DNA of 64,000 nucleotides from positions 90,977 to 154,976 of the IMG/VR virus record IMGVR_UViG_3300026097_000008, one strand, 5' to 3'. The notes beneath the pieces are model-generated. The model did not search any database, was not told where the DNA came from, and worked only from the letters and a program-made list of their open reading frames with translations. A program made the translations under genes and the position numbers. Source of the stretch: a virus. Below are positions 16,487 to 24,443 of this stretch, one piece after another; within the stretch, counting starts at the first letter, position 1; every line of letters starts with the position of its first letter.

Positions 16487-17584
16487 TTATAATCCAGCTA
16501 GACGTTTAATGTCAACGACATTGTGTTCGTCTGCTGTTCTACTAACGTTAGTTTGTGACTGTGTGTCACGGTTGCCTGTTACTTCTTTTGCCTCTGATAA
16601 TACTGCCTTCTTTGCCGGTGTCTTACCATCGATAACTGATGGTAGATACTTATCAAACGCAGACTGTAGTCTGTTTGTTTGAACCGATTCAAGTAAATCT
16701 GTCATGATTTCTTTTTGGTCCTTGCTTAGAGGACTTACAAGATTACTCATAACTTCTTTGCGTTCTGCTAATGCTTTCATTTTACCAATTTCTGCATCTT
16801 TGCTTTCTGCAAGTTGTTTTTTCTTAGCCGCTTCTGCTTTTGCTTCTGTAAGTTGCTTGTCTTTTAGAGCAACAACTTTCATTAGTTTAGCAGTTTCTGA
16901 TTTCTCATTTAAGTGGCTAGTTGAATATTCGTTCGCAAATGCTTCGAATAGCTTGCGACCGAAGTCGTTTCTACGTGCTTCTTCGATATCTTCTTTAAGT
17001 GCAGTAATTTCACTTGTGAGTGTCTTACTGACAATATCTGATACCTTGTTAGCACTTGTTTCGACAAAGGATTTTTTAACCTCTGCGAATTTTGATTTTG
17101 CTTCTTTAACAAGTTTAACTTTTGTTTCTGCAAGATCTTTTTTATCTTCGTGGAACTCAGCAATTTCTTTAGCTAGTGCATCTACAACAAAGTTCTCTAG
17201 CATGCCAAACTTGTCAGCAATTGCTTTTTGATCTTCGTGTAGTTCTGAAATTTCTTTTGCAAGAGACTCTGCAACAAAACGCTTCATTAGATCAGCATTT
17301 TCACGCATTGCAATGGCATACTTTGCCTTTGCTTCTGCAAGTTGCTTTCTATCATCTGCAAATTCTGCAATTTCTTCTGCAAGACGCTCTGAAAGCATAG
17401 CATCGATAGCTTCAACCATAGTTGACTTATCGTGCTCGTACTTTTGTGCAAATTCTTCGCGAAGCTCAGCTGTGACAGCTTGCTTATTCTCGAGGATTTT
17501 TGCATTCCAAGCCTCTTCAATTTCCGCACGAACATCTTCTGAAACAACATCGTTCTCGAAAAGTGTTTTTAGTGCATCCAACAT
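16487..17584 (-). CDS. gp22: Prohead core scaffolding protein gp22
   Basis: A 365-residue, highly charged, largely alpha-helical protein with repeated coiled-coil segments such as LAEEIAEFADDRKQLAEAK, LAKEISELHEDQKAIADK and LAKEIAEFHEDKKDLAE (about residues 68-165). The scaffold character, length and position between protease gp21 and capsid gp23 match T4 gp22. In the T4 pathway it forms the prohead core and is degraded by gp21 before DNA packaging. The three related KEIAEFHED repeats suggest internal duplication. GGAG precedes the start. Confidence 0.9.
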   Translation of the reverse strand: MLDALKTLFENDVVSEDVRAEIEEAWNAKILENKQAVTAELREEFAQKYEHDKSTMVEAIDAMLSERLAEEIAEFADDRKQLAEAKAKYAIAMRENADLMKRFVAESLAKEISELHEDQKAIADKFGMLENFVVDALAKEIAEFHEDKKDLAETKVKLVKEAKSKFAEVKKSFVETSANKVSDIVSKTLTSEITALKEDIEEARRNDFGRKLFEAFANEYSTSHLNEKSETAKLMKVVALKDKQLTEAKAEAAKKKQLAESKDAEIGKMKALAERKEVMSNLVSPLSKDQKEIMTDLLESVQTNRLQSAFDKYLPSVIDGKTPAKKAVLSEAKEVTGNRDTQSQTNVSRTADEHNVVDIKRLAGL

Positions 17585-17597
17585 AGTGTTCTCCTTT

Positions 17598-18224
17598 TTA
17601 TTGGAGTCGACTGATTATATTAATCAGCGATTCTTTTAAATATTTTTGTGCCTTAGGGTCTTCTTTTGTTGCCTGTGCTAATTCGTATGCCTTGTATCCT
17701 CCACGAGCATTCATTAAGTGTTCGTAAATTGGTGTAGGATATGCACCAGGGGCGCTAGGCTGAGCCACTACGTCCACGGTGATAATTTCAAAATCAGAGA
17801 CAGTATTACTGCCGTCTTCTGATACATTTCCGCTACCACGCGATGAAACACCTAGCTTAACTCCGCTTTCAAGCATTGTTTTAACTAAGGTGCCCATCGG
17901 TGTAGGTAGGATTTTCATCTTTCCATAACCATTAGCATCGTCCATCCACATTTCTGTAATCATGTGCGATACTCTATCTAGGTTAACATTAAGTCCATCT
18001 GGATGATCAACTTCGCCGAGAACACTATAACCTCCGCTAATTTGATCGTTGAGAGTTTTGACAGCCCTGCCAATTTCATTTACAGGGTACACACGCTGGT
18101 TAGCGTTGCGTACTCCGCCTTGTATACAAATACCTTTCATATACAAGTCTTTTCCTTCGTTGGCATTCTCAACTACAATCCTTGCAGCATCAAATGTCAA
18201 ATGCTCTCTTAAAAAGTTGTTCAT
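17598..18224 (-). CDS. gp21: Prohead core protease gp21
   Basis: A 208-residue serine protease of the T4 gp21 / herpes assemblin-like group, which matures the head by cleaving gp23, gp22 and other core proteins. Catalytic candidates are visible: His74 in GEVDHPDG, Ser127/128 in LGVSSRG, and Asp151 in ITVDVVAQPSAPGA, all in the family order. The N-terminal KGICIQGGVRNANQRVYP block is also typical. Length is close to T4 gp21 (212). The ribosome binding site is GAGGAAAG. Downstream, gp22 begins after 13 bases. Confidence 0.93.
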   Translation of the reverse strand: MNNFLREHLTFDAARIVVENANEGKDLYMKGICIQGGVRNANQRVYPVNEIGRAVKTLNDQISGGYSVLGEVDHPDGLNVNLDRVSHMITEMWMDDANGYGKMKILPTPMGTLVKTMLESGVKLGVSSRGSGNVSEDGSNTVSDFEIITVDVVAQPSAPGAYPTPIYEHLMNARGGYKAYELAQATKEDPKAQKYLKESLINIISRLQ

Positions 18225-18247
18225 TCAAACTTTCCTCTTTATACTGC

Positions 18248-19198
18248 TTACTTTGCTCTTTTTGGAGCACCGTTTAGTGGTGATCCTGCGCTTTTGTCAG
18301 CAGTCTCTGGCTTGCCCTTTTTCTCAGCGCCGTGGCCAGGTTGTGACTTCATTGATTTTGAAGCCTTTCCACCAGGTACATTTACGTTCCCGTGTGAATC
18401 TTCTTTAGTATTTGGAGCAGCTAGACCACCTTGTGTGCCGCCTGTTCCGCCGTCACCGCCTGCTGTAATATTAGACGCTGTTCCGCCCATATCGTTTTTA
18501 CCAGCTACAGTTGACTTTGTGTTTGCACCATTGTCGCCCATTTTAGCATTGACTTTTTCTACATACTCACGCATTTCTTCTGCGTTAGATTTTTTCATTT
18601 TCTTTTTGCCTTCTTCGACGTTGTCTTCAAATGATTCCATTTCGTTGTCATCATCTTCGCCTTCGTCGTCCATGTCCATGTCGTCTCCGCCCATATCCAT
18701 GTCGCCGTCTTCGTCTTCTTCGCCTTCGTCGTCACCGGCCATCATTTTTTCAAATTCAGCTTTTAGATCTTGTAGTGCATCTTCTAGGTCTTCAACACGG
18801 TCGTCTAGATCTTCGTCATCGCCGTCCATGTCCATACCGTCTTCGTCGCCCATCTCTGGCTCCATAGCACCCATCATGTCGTCTGCTGGGTCACCGCCCA
18901 TCATGTCCATCGGATCTGCTTCTACTTCAAACTCGTCTAGATCGAAGTCTTCAGACATTTCTTCGTCTTCGTCTTCATCTTCATCTTTTGATTCGTCAAC
19001 TTCTTCATCATCTGACTCATCTACTTCTTCGTCAGAAGCTTCGTCAACTTCTTCGTCTTCTAAATCTGCTTCTAATAGTGATTCATAAATGTCACGTGAT
19101 TTTTCAACCACGATCTCGTGGAATAGCTCTTCCGCACCGTCACGATCTTCGTTGACTAGGCGCTCAAGCATTTCTTCAAACTTATTGCGTGTTGCCAT
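18248..19198 (-). CDS. Acidic prohead core protein (gp67/gp68-like)
   Basis: A 316-residue protein with a short helical N-terminus (FEEMLERLVNEDRDGAEELF, residues 6-25) followed by a very acidic low-complexity region of repeated DEEVDE, DEDEDE and DMDMGGDD units (about residues 45-190) and a Gly-rich basic C-terminus. T4 encodes small acidic core proteins gp67 and gp68 at exactly this place between 20 and 21, and the N-terminal helix resembles theirs. It is probably a prohead core component cut by gp21. It is much longer than either T4 protein, so it may combine both roles; that part is inference. Confidence 0.7.
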   Translation of the reverse strand: MATRNKFEEMLERLVNEDRDGAEELFHEIVVEKSRDIYESLLEADLEDEEVDEASDEEVDESDDEEVDESKDEDEDEDEEMSEDFDLDEFEVEADPMDMMGGDPADDMMGAMEPEMGDEDGMDMDGDDEDLDDRVEDLEDALQDLKAEFEKMMAGDDEGEEDEDGDMDMGGDDMDMDDEGEDDDNEMESFEDNVEEGKKKMKKSNAEEMREYVEKVNAKMGDNGANTKSTVAGKNDMGGTASNITAGGDGGTGGTQGGLAAPNTKEDSHGNVNVPGGKASKSMKSQPGHGAEKKGKPETADKSAGSPLNGAPKRAK

Positions 19199-19243
19199 TA
19201 CTTTTCTCCTATAAATGTTATACCTATGGTAAGGCTGTCAGTT

Positions 19244-19251
19244 GTATTTAA
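19244..19251 (-). promoter_or_regulatory. Probable late promoter box
   Basis: Minus-strand TTAAATAC, one base off the ATAAATAC core, in the 101-base gap upstream of the acidic core gene. The leader of about 40 bases ends in AGGAGAAAAG. This could drive the block from the core protein through gp21, gp22 and gp23. Confidence 0.5.
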
Positions 19252-19299
19252 CATACTGCGAGAAAAGTACGTAGAAATAGGCCAAAAACGGCGTATTTT

Positions 19300-20052
19300 T
19301 TAACAGTTGCCAGAAAAGTCGAAAATTCTTTGAAAATTTTCTACTGTTATTGTATTAAAGTTGTCAAATTTATTTAGTTCGTCAGGCTGATAATTATCAG
19401 GTGCTATAACTCTAATGTAGTGAGTTTGTTTATGTTCTTGAATAACACTTTTAGTTTGACGCAACCAATTTCCAAAAAAAGTAGCACCATCTAATGACTT
19501 TTTATAGTTAGGTGTATCAGCATACATGTTATTAAAACGCTTTCCATTTTCTAGACCTTGATAATCAAATCCTAAAATGTAAATTGTTTTATATCCATGC
19601 TGACTTGCTAGCCATAATGCTGTAGGACCACTGCTCCAACCTTTTGAAGGATTGAAATAATTGAATCCTTGCATGCGTTGGTATGCTTTGTTTGGATTGG
19701 TCCATACTTCGTGTTTTTTTTGATATCCGGACTTGTTTATTTCTAATATCATTTTAGTATCAACAGCAACTAGATAGTCAGGGTTAAATGTTCTATATAG
19801 AGCATTGCAACCGTATGTATTTCCAAATTGTGTTAAATTTTCCGGATTTATAGGTGATCTACTAGTTCCATTGCCAAGAACAAAGGCTGTGTTCTTTTTT
19901 TCTAATCCTATATTCTTTGTAGGAGCAGCAATAAATTCTATTTTTTGTTCAGGATCTTTATTCAGACGTTTTTCTTCTTTTTGTCTACGCCTTTGTTCTT
20001 TAATAATTTTCCACTGAGATTTAGAATATTGAGATTTATCAATTTTAGCCAT
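19300..20052 (-). CDS. Rossmann-like protein of unknown function in the head cluster (250 aa)
   Basis: A 250-residue protein. After a basic helical N-terminus (residues 1-35) comes AFVLGNGTSRSPINPENL (about residues 56-73), then YGCNALYR, DYLVAVDTKM and a late SSGPTALWLASQHGYKTIYI / LGFDYQG block. This resembles the nucleotide-binding layout of sialyltransferase GT42 or MptE/DUF115-like Rossmann enzymes, where a G-x-G-x-S loop and a GYKxIYxxGxD strand recur. No one family is certain. It is unusual among head assembly genes, of which T4 has no counterpart here. It could modify a virion protein or glycan. Its start overlaps the previous stop (TAATG), so it is co-translated with head genes. Confidence 0.6.
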   Translation of the reverse strand: MAKIDKSQYSKSQWKIIKEQRRRQKEEKRLNKDPEQKIEFIAAPTKNIGLEKKNTAFVLGNGTSRSPINPENLTQFGNTYGCNALYRTFNPDYLVAVDTKMILEINKSGYQKKHEVWTNPNKAYQRMQGFNYFNPSKGWSSGPTALWLASQHGYKTIYILGFDYQGLENGKRFNNMYADTPNYKKSLDGATFFGNWLRQTKSVIQEHKQTHYIRVIAPDNYQPDELNKFDNFNTITVENFQRIFDFSGNC

Positions 20053-20300
20053 TATACTCCGCCGGCTGCTGCTTGAGCTGCTATTCCATACATTTGTCTT
20101 ACAAAGTCTAGTTCTTTTGACTTTTCATTTGTATGTAGCTCACTTGCTTTCCTTGCACGGTTTATTTGGCGTAGAGTAAGTCTTGTTTTGCGAGTATCGT
20201 CTAAGTCAACAATACTATCGTCATACTGAGGATCGTAGCGATCGTCTTCGATCGGCTCAATAGTTTCTTTGTCGTAATAAAAAAGTTCTCTCAGTATCAT
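20052..20300 (-). CDS. Small conserved head-cluster protein (82 aa)
   Basis: An 82-residue charged protein with an acidic N-terminal half (ETIEPIEDDRYDPQYDDSIV) and a helical basic C-terminal half (DTRKTRLTLRQINRARKASE, then KELDFVRQMYG). I recognise the type from marine T4-like phages, where it lies beside the portal gene, but its function is not established to my knowledge. A scaffold or portal-assembly role is likely from position. It starts 8 bases after the gp20 stop. A perfect late box overlaps that stop, so a transcript starting there would have almost no leader. Confidence 0.6.
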   Translation of the reverse strand: MILRELFYYDKETIEPIEDDRYDPQYDDSIVDLDDTRKTRLTLRQINRARKASELHTNEKSKELDFVRQMYGIAAQAAAGGV

Positions 20301-20304
20301 GTTA

Positions 20305-20314
20305 GTATTTATAT
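20305..20314 (-). promoter_or_regulatory. T4-type late promoter box overlapping the gp20 stop
   Basis: Minus-strand ATATAAATAC containing the full TATAAATA consensus. It overlaps the TAA of gp20 (20309-20311). The expected transcription start falls at or within a few bases of the ATG at 20300, implying a leaderless or nearly leaderless message for the 82-residue gene, or use mainly for the genes beyond it. Confidence 0.55.
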
Positions 20315-22063
20315 CGTTTGATCAGTTGTTGCGCCAGTCGGTGCTGGTTCTTGTCCTGTGACAGTATCAGGTGGAGTTGCTTCAGGTCCTGTTTCTGCTT
20401 CTCCTTCAATAGGAGCTAAGTCTTCTGCTCCATCTAAGTCTGCACTAATACCTGCACTACTAATGCCTGCGGAGCGCATTTCACCTGCTGCATCAGTTGA
20501 TGGTTGATCTAGTGTTTCGTCATTTTCTTCACGCCATAGACGTTCATTTTCTGCAACTTCTTCGTCGCTTAGTCCAAGGAATCTTTTAAGCGCAAATCTA
20601 TTAGACATGTAAGGTATAGCACTCATTTGTGTAAATGTCGGAACGCGACTGTTGTCTAGTTCTGCTTGACGATAGCTTGCAAAATTCTGTGGCGGCATAA
20701 ACTTGAGGTCAAACATGTTAGTATCAATGTTTACACCTTTTTCTAATAAGAAACGTTTAAATTCTTGATTAAACTGTTCTACTACTAGGCCTTGTAGACG
20801 TTCGCAATAAGTGTTAAAACGTAGCTCTTGAATATAAGCTGTGCCTACTCTACCGTCGTTATAGCTAGTTGCTCCGTCATCAGCGCCGGTAGGCAAATAT
20901 GAACTCGGGATTCGTAAGCCGCGTACAAGCTTATTAGTAAAGTATCTAAGATCATCAATTTCTCCTAGGTTAGTTCCGCCCGGTAGTGTTTCAACTTTTG
21001 ATCCACGACCTTCAGCAGTTTGTGGGAAGAAGTAGTCTTCGTTGATTGACAGCGGATTGTAAGAACTGTCTATGACATTTGTGCCTCCGCCTGTCTGCGA
21101 TGGGATACGTCTTTGATGTATTTCCGTCTTGACACGTTCAACAAATTGCATCGCCAAGTGACTTGGCATATTGCCCACATCAACATAGAATACTCTTCTT
21201 TCTGGAGCTCTCTGCACACGATAGATAATAATCGCGTCTTCAAGCAATTCTTTTTGTTTGTAAACTTTAAAAATAGTTTCTAATAAACTATTTCCAAACG
21301 GAAAATTGTTGTCTAATCCTTCGCTTAAACTGAGATGCATAACATGCTCCGCAGCAATAGCAATTTCGCCTTCTTCAATAGTAAATCTATTTCCATTTTG
21401 TACAGGGGAGTTCCCTACCATACCTTGTGCACCGCCAGTAAAATATCCTTGGCCACCTGGTACATTTGGAGATTGAATATTACCATTTGTAATATGCGGA
21501 CTAGTTGCTACTAGATCTTTAAAATTAAGATTAATATCTTTTATTACATATTGCTCAGGAGTTTTTCCTTCGCTTTCGTTTACAATTATACGTGTGACTT
21601 TTGCTGGGTCTACGTAAAATAATTTTTTAGTTTCAGGATCTCTAAGAAAAAATTGATCGCCATACTTAAATGTATTACGAAAAACACGAAACATACGTGT
21701 GTCAAATTGTTGCAGTTTTACCCATTGCTTAAGGTATTGTCCTAAAATTTGTACTTCTGTGTTTGTTGCACTTTTATTAAACTCAAAATCAAAATTTGTA
21801 TTATTTCTTTTGTTTTTTTGTGTACAAAATTCAGCAAGGATATCAAGTGCTGCATTAACTTCTGAATCTTGATCCATTGTGTTATACTGCCCGTAGCGTT
21901 CAACACGATTAGGCGAACCTACATACACGTCTGGAAGATAACTAGAATAGTTTGATCGTGCAGGACCAGCTTGTGTTCCGTTTCTCGATCCGTTTATAGG
22001 TGAGTAATTGCCGCTAGGGTTGTCACCTGTAGGTACTGGTGTGAAGTACTTTTTCCAGCTCAT
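20309..22063 (-). CDS. gp20: Portal vertex protein gp20
   Basis: A 584-residue T4-type portal protein (T4 gp20 is 524). Recognised by DVYVGSPNRVERYGQYNTMD, FRNTFKYGDQFFLRDPETKK, VQRAPERRVFYVDVGNMP and the RGLRIPSSYLPTGADDG block, with the remaining portal core around them. Twelve copies form the ring through which DNA is packaged and the tail attaches. The C-terminal 80 residues are a Pro/Ala/Glu-rich tail not typical of T4. Its start overlaps the stop of the preceding tape-measure-like gene (ATGA), which couples head and tail genes in one transcript. Confidence 0.95.
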   Translation of the reverse strand: MSWKKYFTPVPTGDNPSGNYSPINGSRNGTQAGPARSNYSSYLPDVYVGSPNRVERYGQYNTMDQDSEVNAALDILAEFCTQKNKRNNTNFDFEFNKSATNTEVQILGQYLKQWVKLQQFDTRMFRVFRNTFKYGDQFFLRDPETKKLFYVDPAKVTRIIVNESEGKTPEQYVIKDINLNFKDLVATSPHITNGNIQSPNVPGGQGYFTGGAQGMVGNSPVQNGNRFTIEEGEIAIAAEHVMHLSLSEGLDNNFPFGNSLLETIFKVYKQKELLEDAIIIYRVQRAPERRVFYVDVGNMPSHLAMQFVERVKTEIHQRRIPSQTGGGTNVIDSSYNPLSINEDYFFPQTAEGRGSKVETLPGGTNLGEIDDLRYFTNKLVRGLRIPSSYLPTGADDGATSYNDGRVGTAYIQELRFNTYCERLQGLVVEQFNQEFKRFLLEKGVNIDTNMFDLKFMPPQNFASYRQAELDNSRVPTFTQMSAIPYMSNRFALKRFLGLSDEEVAENERLWREENDETLDQPSTDAAGEMRSAGISSAGISADLDGAEDLAPIEGEAETGPEATPPDTVTGQEPAPTGATTDQTI

Positions 22064-24369
22064 CTAGCTCTTACCCCTTGTAATAGATTACCGCTTGCAC
22101 CTCTTAGTGCATCTACAGTTTTGTTGCCTGTTCTTGACATATTGTTATTTATTGAAACTAATTGTAACATACTTTGGTTAAGAGTGTCAAGTAATTGCTC
22201 CATGCGCTGGGTGCTTATAGCAGGATCATCATTTATTGCGCTTTTCAATTCTTCAATTGTGTTAGTAAGATCGTTGCTAGTATTATTTTCGGGCATATTT
22301 TCTAGTCTAGATCGTAAGTTGTTGGCCATTTGCATCATAGAGCTTTGCATAGATACAGATTCACTTCTCATAGAAGGCATAATAGATCCCATTGCTTGTT
22401 GCATAGATGCTGATTCACTTTGCATAGCTGTTTGCATTTTAGGTATATTATTTTCTATCACCTGTTGCATAGATGCTGATTCACTTTGCATAGCTGTTTG
22501 CATTTTAGGTATATTATTTTCTATAACCTGTTGCATAGATGCTATTTCTTCTTGCATATTAGGAAGAATTACGCCATTTGCACCTGGAACAAATGTTTCT
22601 GGACCTTCTTCGCCTACAAGGTAAGATCTACCTGTGTTGACTGGACCGCCTAGAGCTCTTGCTCCGTCTCGTTGCACTCTAGCTTTGTCTAATGCACTTG
22701 CAACTTGATCAGAATTAAAACCTAAACCATTTAAAATATCAGGTAAATTTACAATTTCTGTACGCAAGGCATTAGTAGTAATTAAAGGTTTAAATAAACT
22801 TGTAAATGGACTTAGTTCAGCAATTTCTGGATCTACTTCTCCAGGCGTTACTCCTTCGACTATACCTTTACCTATTTCGCCTGCGCCTATAGCTATTGAA
22901 CTTATCGCCTTCAGCCCTTCGGCAGCAGAGTTCTGTAATTCAGTATTAGCACTTAGATTTCTTCCAATTTCTTGATTGATGCCGGCAGCACTATCAGCTA
23001 GTGCAACGGTTGCTATGTTTATTTCTCTAGATATTGCTTGCCCTTCTGCTTCTCCTCCTCTTTGAGCACCAACTCGATCTCTTGCTTCGGCTTGGAATCT
23101 TCTAGCAGCTTCGGCTTCGGTGACGTCTCCAAACCCGCCTGTATATTTTTGTCCAGATGCTTCTGCTCTTTCGCGAGCCATTTGCGCTCGCATTTGTTCT
23201 ATGCCTAGTCTAGTATTTTCAGTTTGTGCAAGATTGTCGGCTACAGTTTGTCCTACACCACTTACTTGACCTAAAGAAGCTGCCGCAGTATTAGTTGCAC
23301 TTACATATTCAGATGCAGAAACTTGCACAGCTCTGTCAGCTTGTTCTCTAAGTCTTATTCGCTTGGTTTCTGCATCTTCTTCGCTTTTTAACACAGCTGC
23401 CATTTGCCTAATTTGTTCAGCTACTTGAGGATTCATTGCAGCAAAATTCTTAGTAAGGTCACTCATAGGAGCACCAGATTGTATCATGTCTTGAAAAAAT
23501 GCTTGAGCCTGCTGACCAGCAGGAGCTAGACCTGCAAATGCTTCGTCAAATCCTCCCTGGATTCCTTCAAGGCCTTGAGCTTCTAAGCGTCTCAGTGCAG
23601 CTATATTTCTACCATCACGTTGTGCGTCTACAAGGCTTTGGCGTTGCTGGTCTGCACTTTCGCCTGTAATTTCTGCCATATAAGCAAGATTTTCAGCCAT
23701 ATTTAGAGTAGCTTGAGCAACTTGATCTGGCCCCATTCCTTCAAGCATTTGTTGACGTCTTAGAAGGTTTGCATTATCTAGCAAGAACTCGTTTGCTTGT
23801 TCTATAGTATATCCTAGGTTCATCATTCCTCGGATAACTTGACCGTCTTCGAACATTGCACGAGATAATTCTGCAAATCTTTTAGCGCCGTTGTTTACAC
23901 CTGTGCCTAACCCTGCCAAGGAATCACTATTTTTACCAACTAGATCTGCAAATGCTTCTAAAGGCATTCTTGTATTAGCAGCAGCAGATCTTAATGCACC
24001 TAGGTCTCCATTAAACCCTGCACCTACTTTAGACAAAGCTTGAAAGGTAGCGTTTGTGTTGTCTAAGTATCCAACTACGCCTTGCACAGAATCGCCAAAC
24101 AATCCAAGGATACCGCCTATAGCAGGCACTTCTTTTGCTAATCTATTAACATTTCCTGTAAAATCGCTTACAGATCCGCCTGCACGACTAACAAATCCTG
24201 TAAGGTCGCCAAAAGCACCTTCTAATTCTTTTGTCTTTTGTCCAAATTTTAAAGAAGATTTGTCAGAGGACGCCCTAGGCTGGGATAGGGTTGATCCTTG
24301 CTGCCTTAATGATTTTGCAAGGGCTTCTATGCTTTCGGGAGATAGATTTACTTCTTCTGTTGCTGACAT
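22060..24369 (-). CDS. Probable tail tape measure protein (769 aa)
   Basis: A 769-residue, Ala/Gln-rich, helical protein. Residues about 75-105 hold Gly-rich hydrophobic stretches (AIGGILGLFGDSVQGVVGYL), and residues about 575-595 carry RSYLVGEEGPETFVPGANGV, a motif common in tape measure proteins of many phages. Just after it (about residues 610-665) is a tandem 22-residue repeat, SMQQVIENNIPKMQTAMQSE. Its divergent neighbour is an assembly chaperone with an apparent frameshift extension, the usual partner of a tape measure gene. T4 gp29 (590 aa) fills this role in T4, but I see no clear sequence match. A generic structural protein is the alternative. Confidence 0.65.
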   Translation of the reverse strand: MSATEEVNLSPESIEALAKSLRQQGSTLSQPRASSDKSSLKFGQKTKELEGAFGDLTGFVSRAGGSVSDFTGNVNRLAKEVPAIGGILGLFGDSVQGVVGYLDNTNATFQALSKVGAGFNGDLGALRSAAANTRMPLEAFADLVGKNSDSLAGLGTGVNNGAKRFAELSRAMFEDGQVIRGMMNLGYTIEQANEFLLDNANLLRRQQMLEGMGPDQVAQATLNMAENLAYMAEITGESADQQRQSLVDAQRDGRNIAALRRLEAQGLEGIQGGFDEAFAGLAPAGQQAQAFFQDMIQSGAPMSDLTKNFAAMNPQVAEQIRQMAAVLKSEEDAETKRIRLREQADRAVQVSASEYVSATNTAAASLGQVSGVGQTVADNLAQTENTRLGIEQMRAQMARERAEASGQKYTGGFGDVTEAEAARRFQAEARDRVGAQRGGEAEGQAISREINIATVALADSAAGINQEIGRNLSANTELQNSAAEGLKAISSIAIGAGEIGKGIVEGVTPGEVDPEIAELSPFTSLFKPLITTNALRTEIVNLPDILNGLGFNSDQVASALDKARVQRDGARALGGPVNTGRSYLVGEEGPETFVPGANGVILPNMQEEIASMQQVIENNIPKMQTAMQSESASMQQVIENNIPKMQTAMQSESASMQQAMGSIMPSMRSESVSMQSSMMQMANNLRSRLENMPENNTSNDLTNTIEELKSAINDDPAISTQRMEQLLDTLNQSMLQLVSINNNMSRTGNKTVDALRGASGNLLQGVRAR
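22399..22545 (-). repeat. 66-bp tandem repeat in the tape measure gene
   Basis: Two and a fraction copies of a 66-base unit (starting near 22401, 22467 and 22533) differ by about one base between the full copies. The unit is in frame and adds exactly 22 residues (SMQQVIENNIPKMQTAMQSE plus SA). Near-identity at the DNA level indicates a recent duplication. Confidence 0.85.
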
Positions 24370-24405
24370 TTGTATTCCAAATTAAAATATACGTACTTAA
24401 TTTAT

Positions 24406-24413
24406 TATAAATA
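24406..24413 (+). promoter_or_regulatory. T4-type late promoter box for the gp26-like gene
   Basis: Plus-strand TATAAATA followed by C, a full late consensus, 30 bases before the ATG at 24444. It lies inside the leader of the divergent minus-strand tape measure gene, so the two late promoters are interleaved. Confidence 0.65.
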
Positions 24414-24423
24414 CTTGTACAAT

Positions 24424-24431
24424 GTATTTAG
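24424..24431 (-). promoter_or_regulatory. Late promoter box for the tape measure gene
   Basis: Minus-strand CTAAATAC, 54 bases before the ATG at 24369. The same CTAAATAC appears on the plus strand at 56592-56599. It lies inside the leader of the divergent plus-strand gene. Confidence 0.5.
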
Positions 24432-24443
24432 CGAGATTATAAT

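Noticed and set aside
18294-19088. Plus-strand 264-codon Ser-rich ORF
   Set aside because: It is the antisense shadow of the acidic core protein; GAC/GAA-rich codons read backwards give Ser/Phe-rich sequence.
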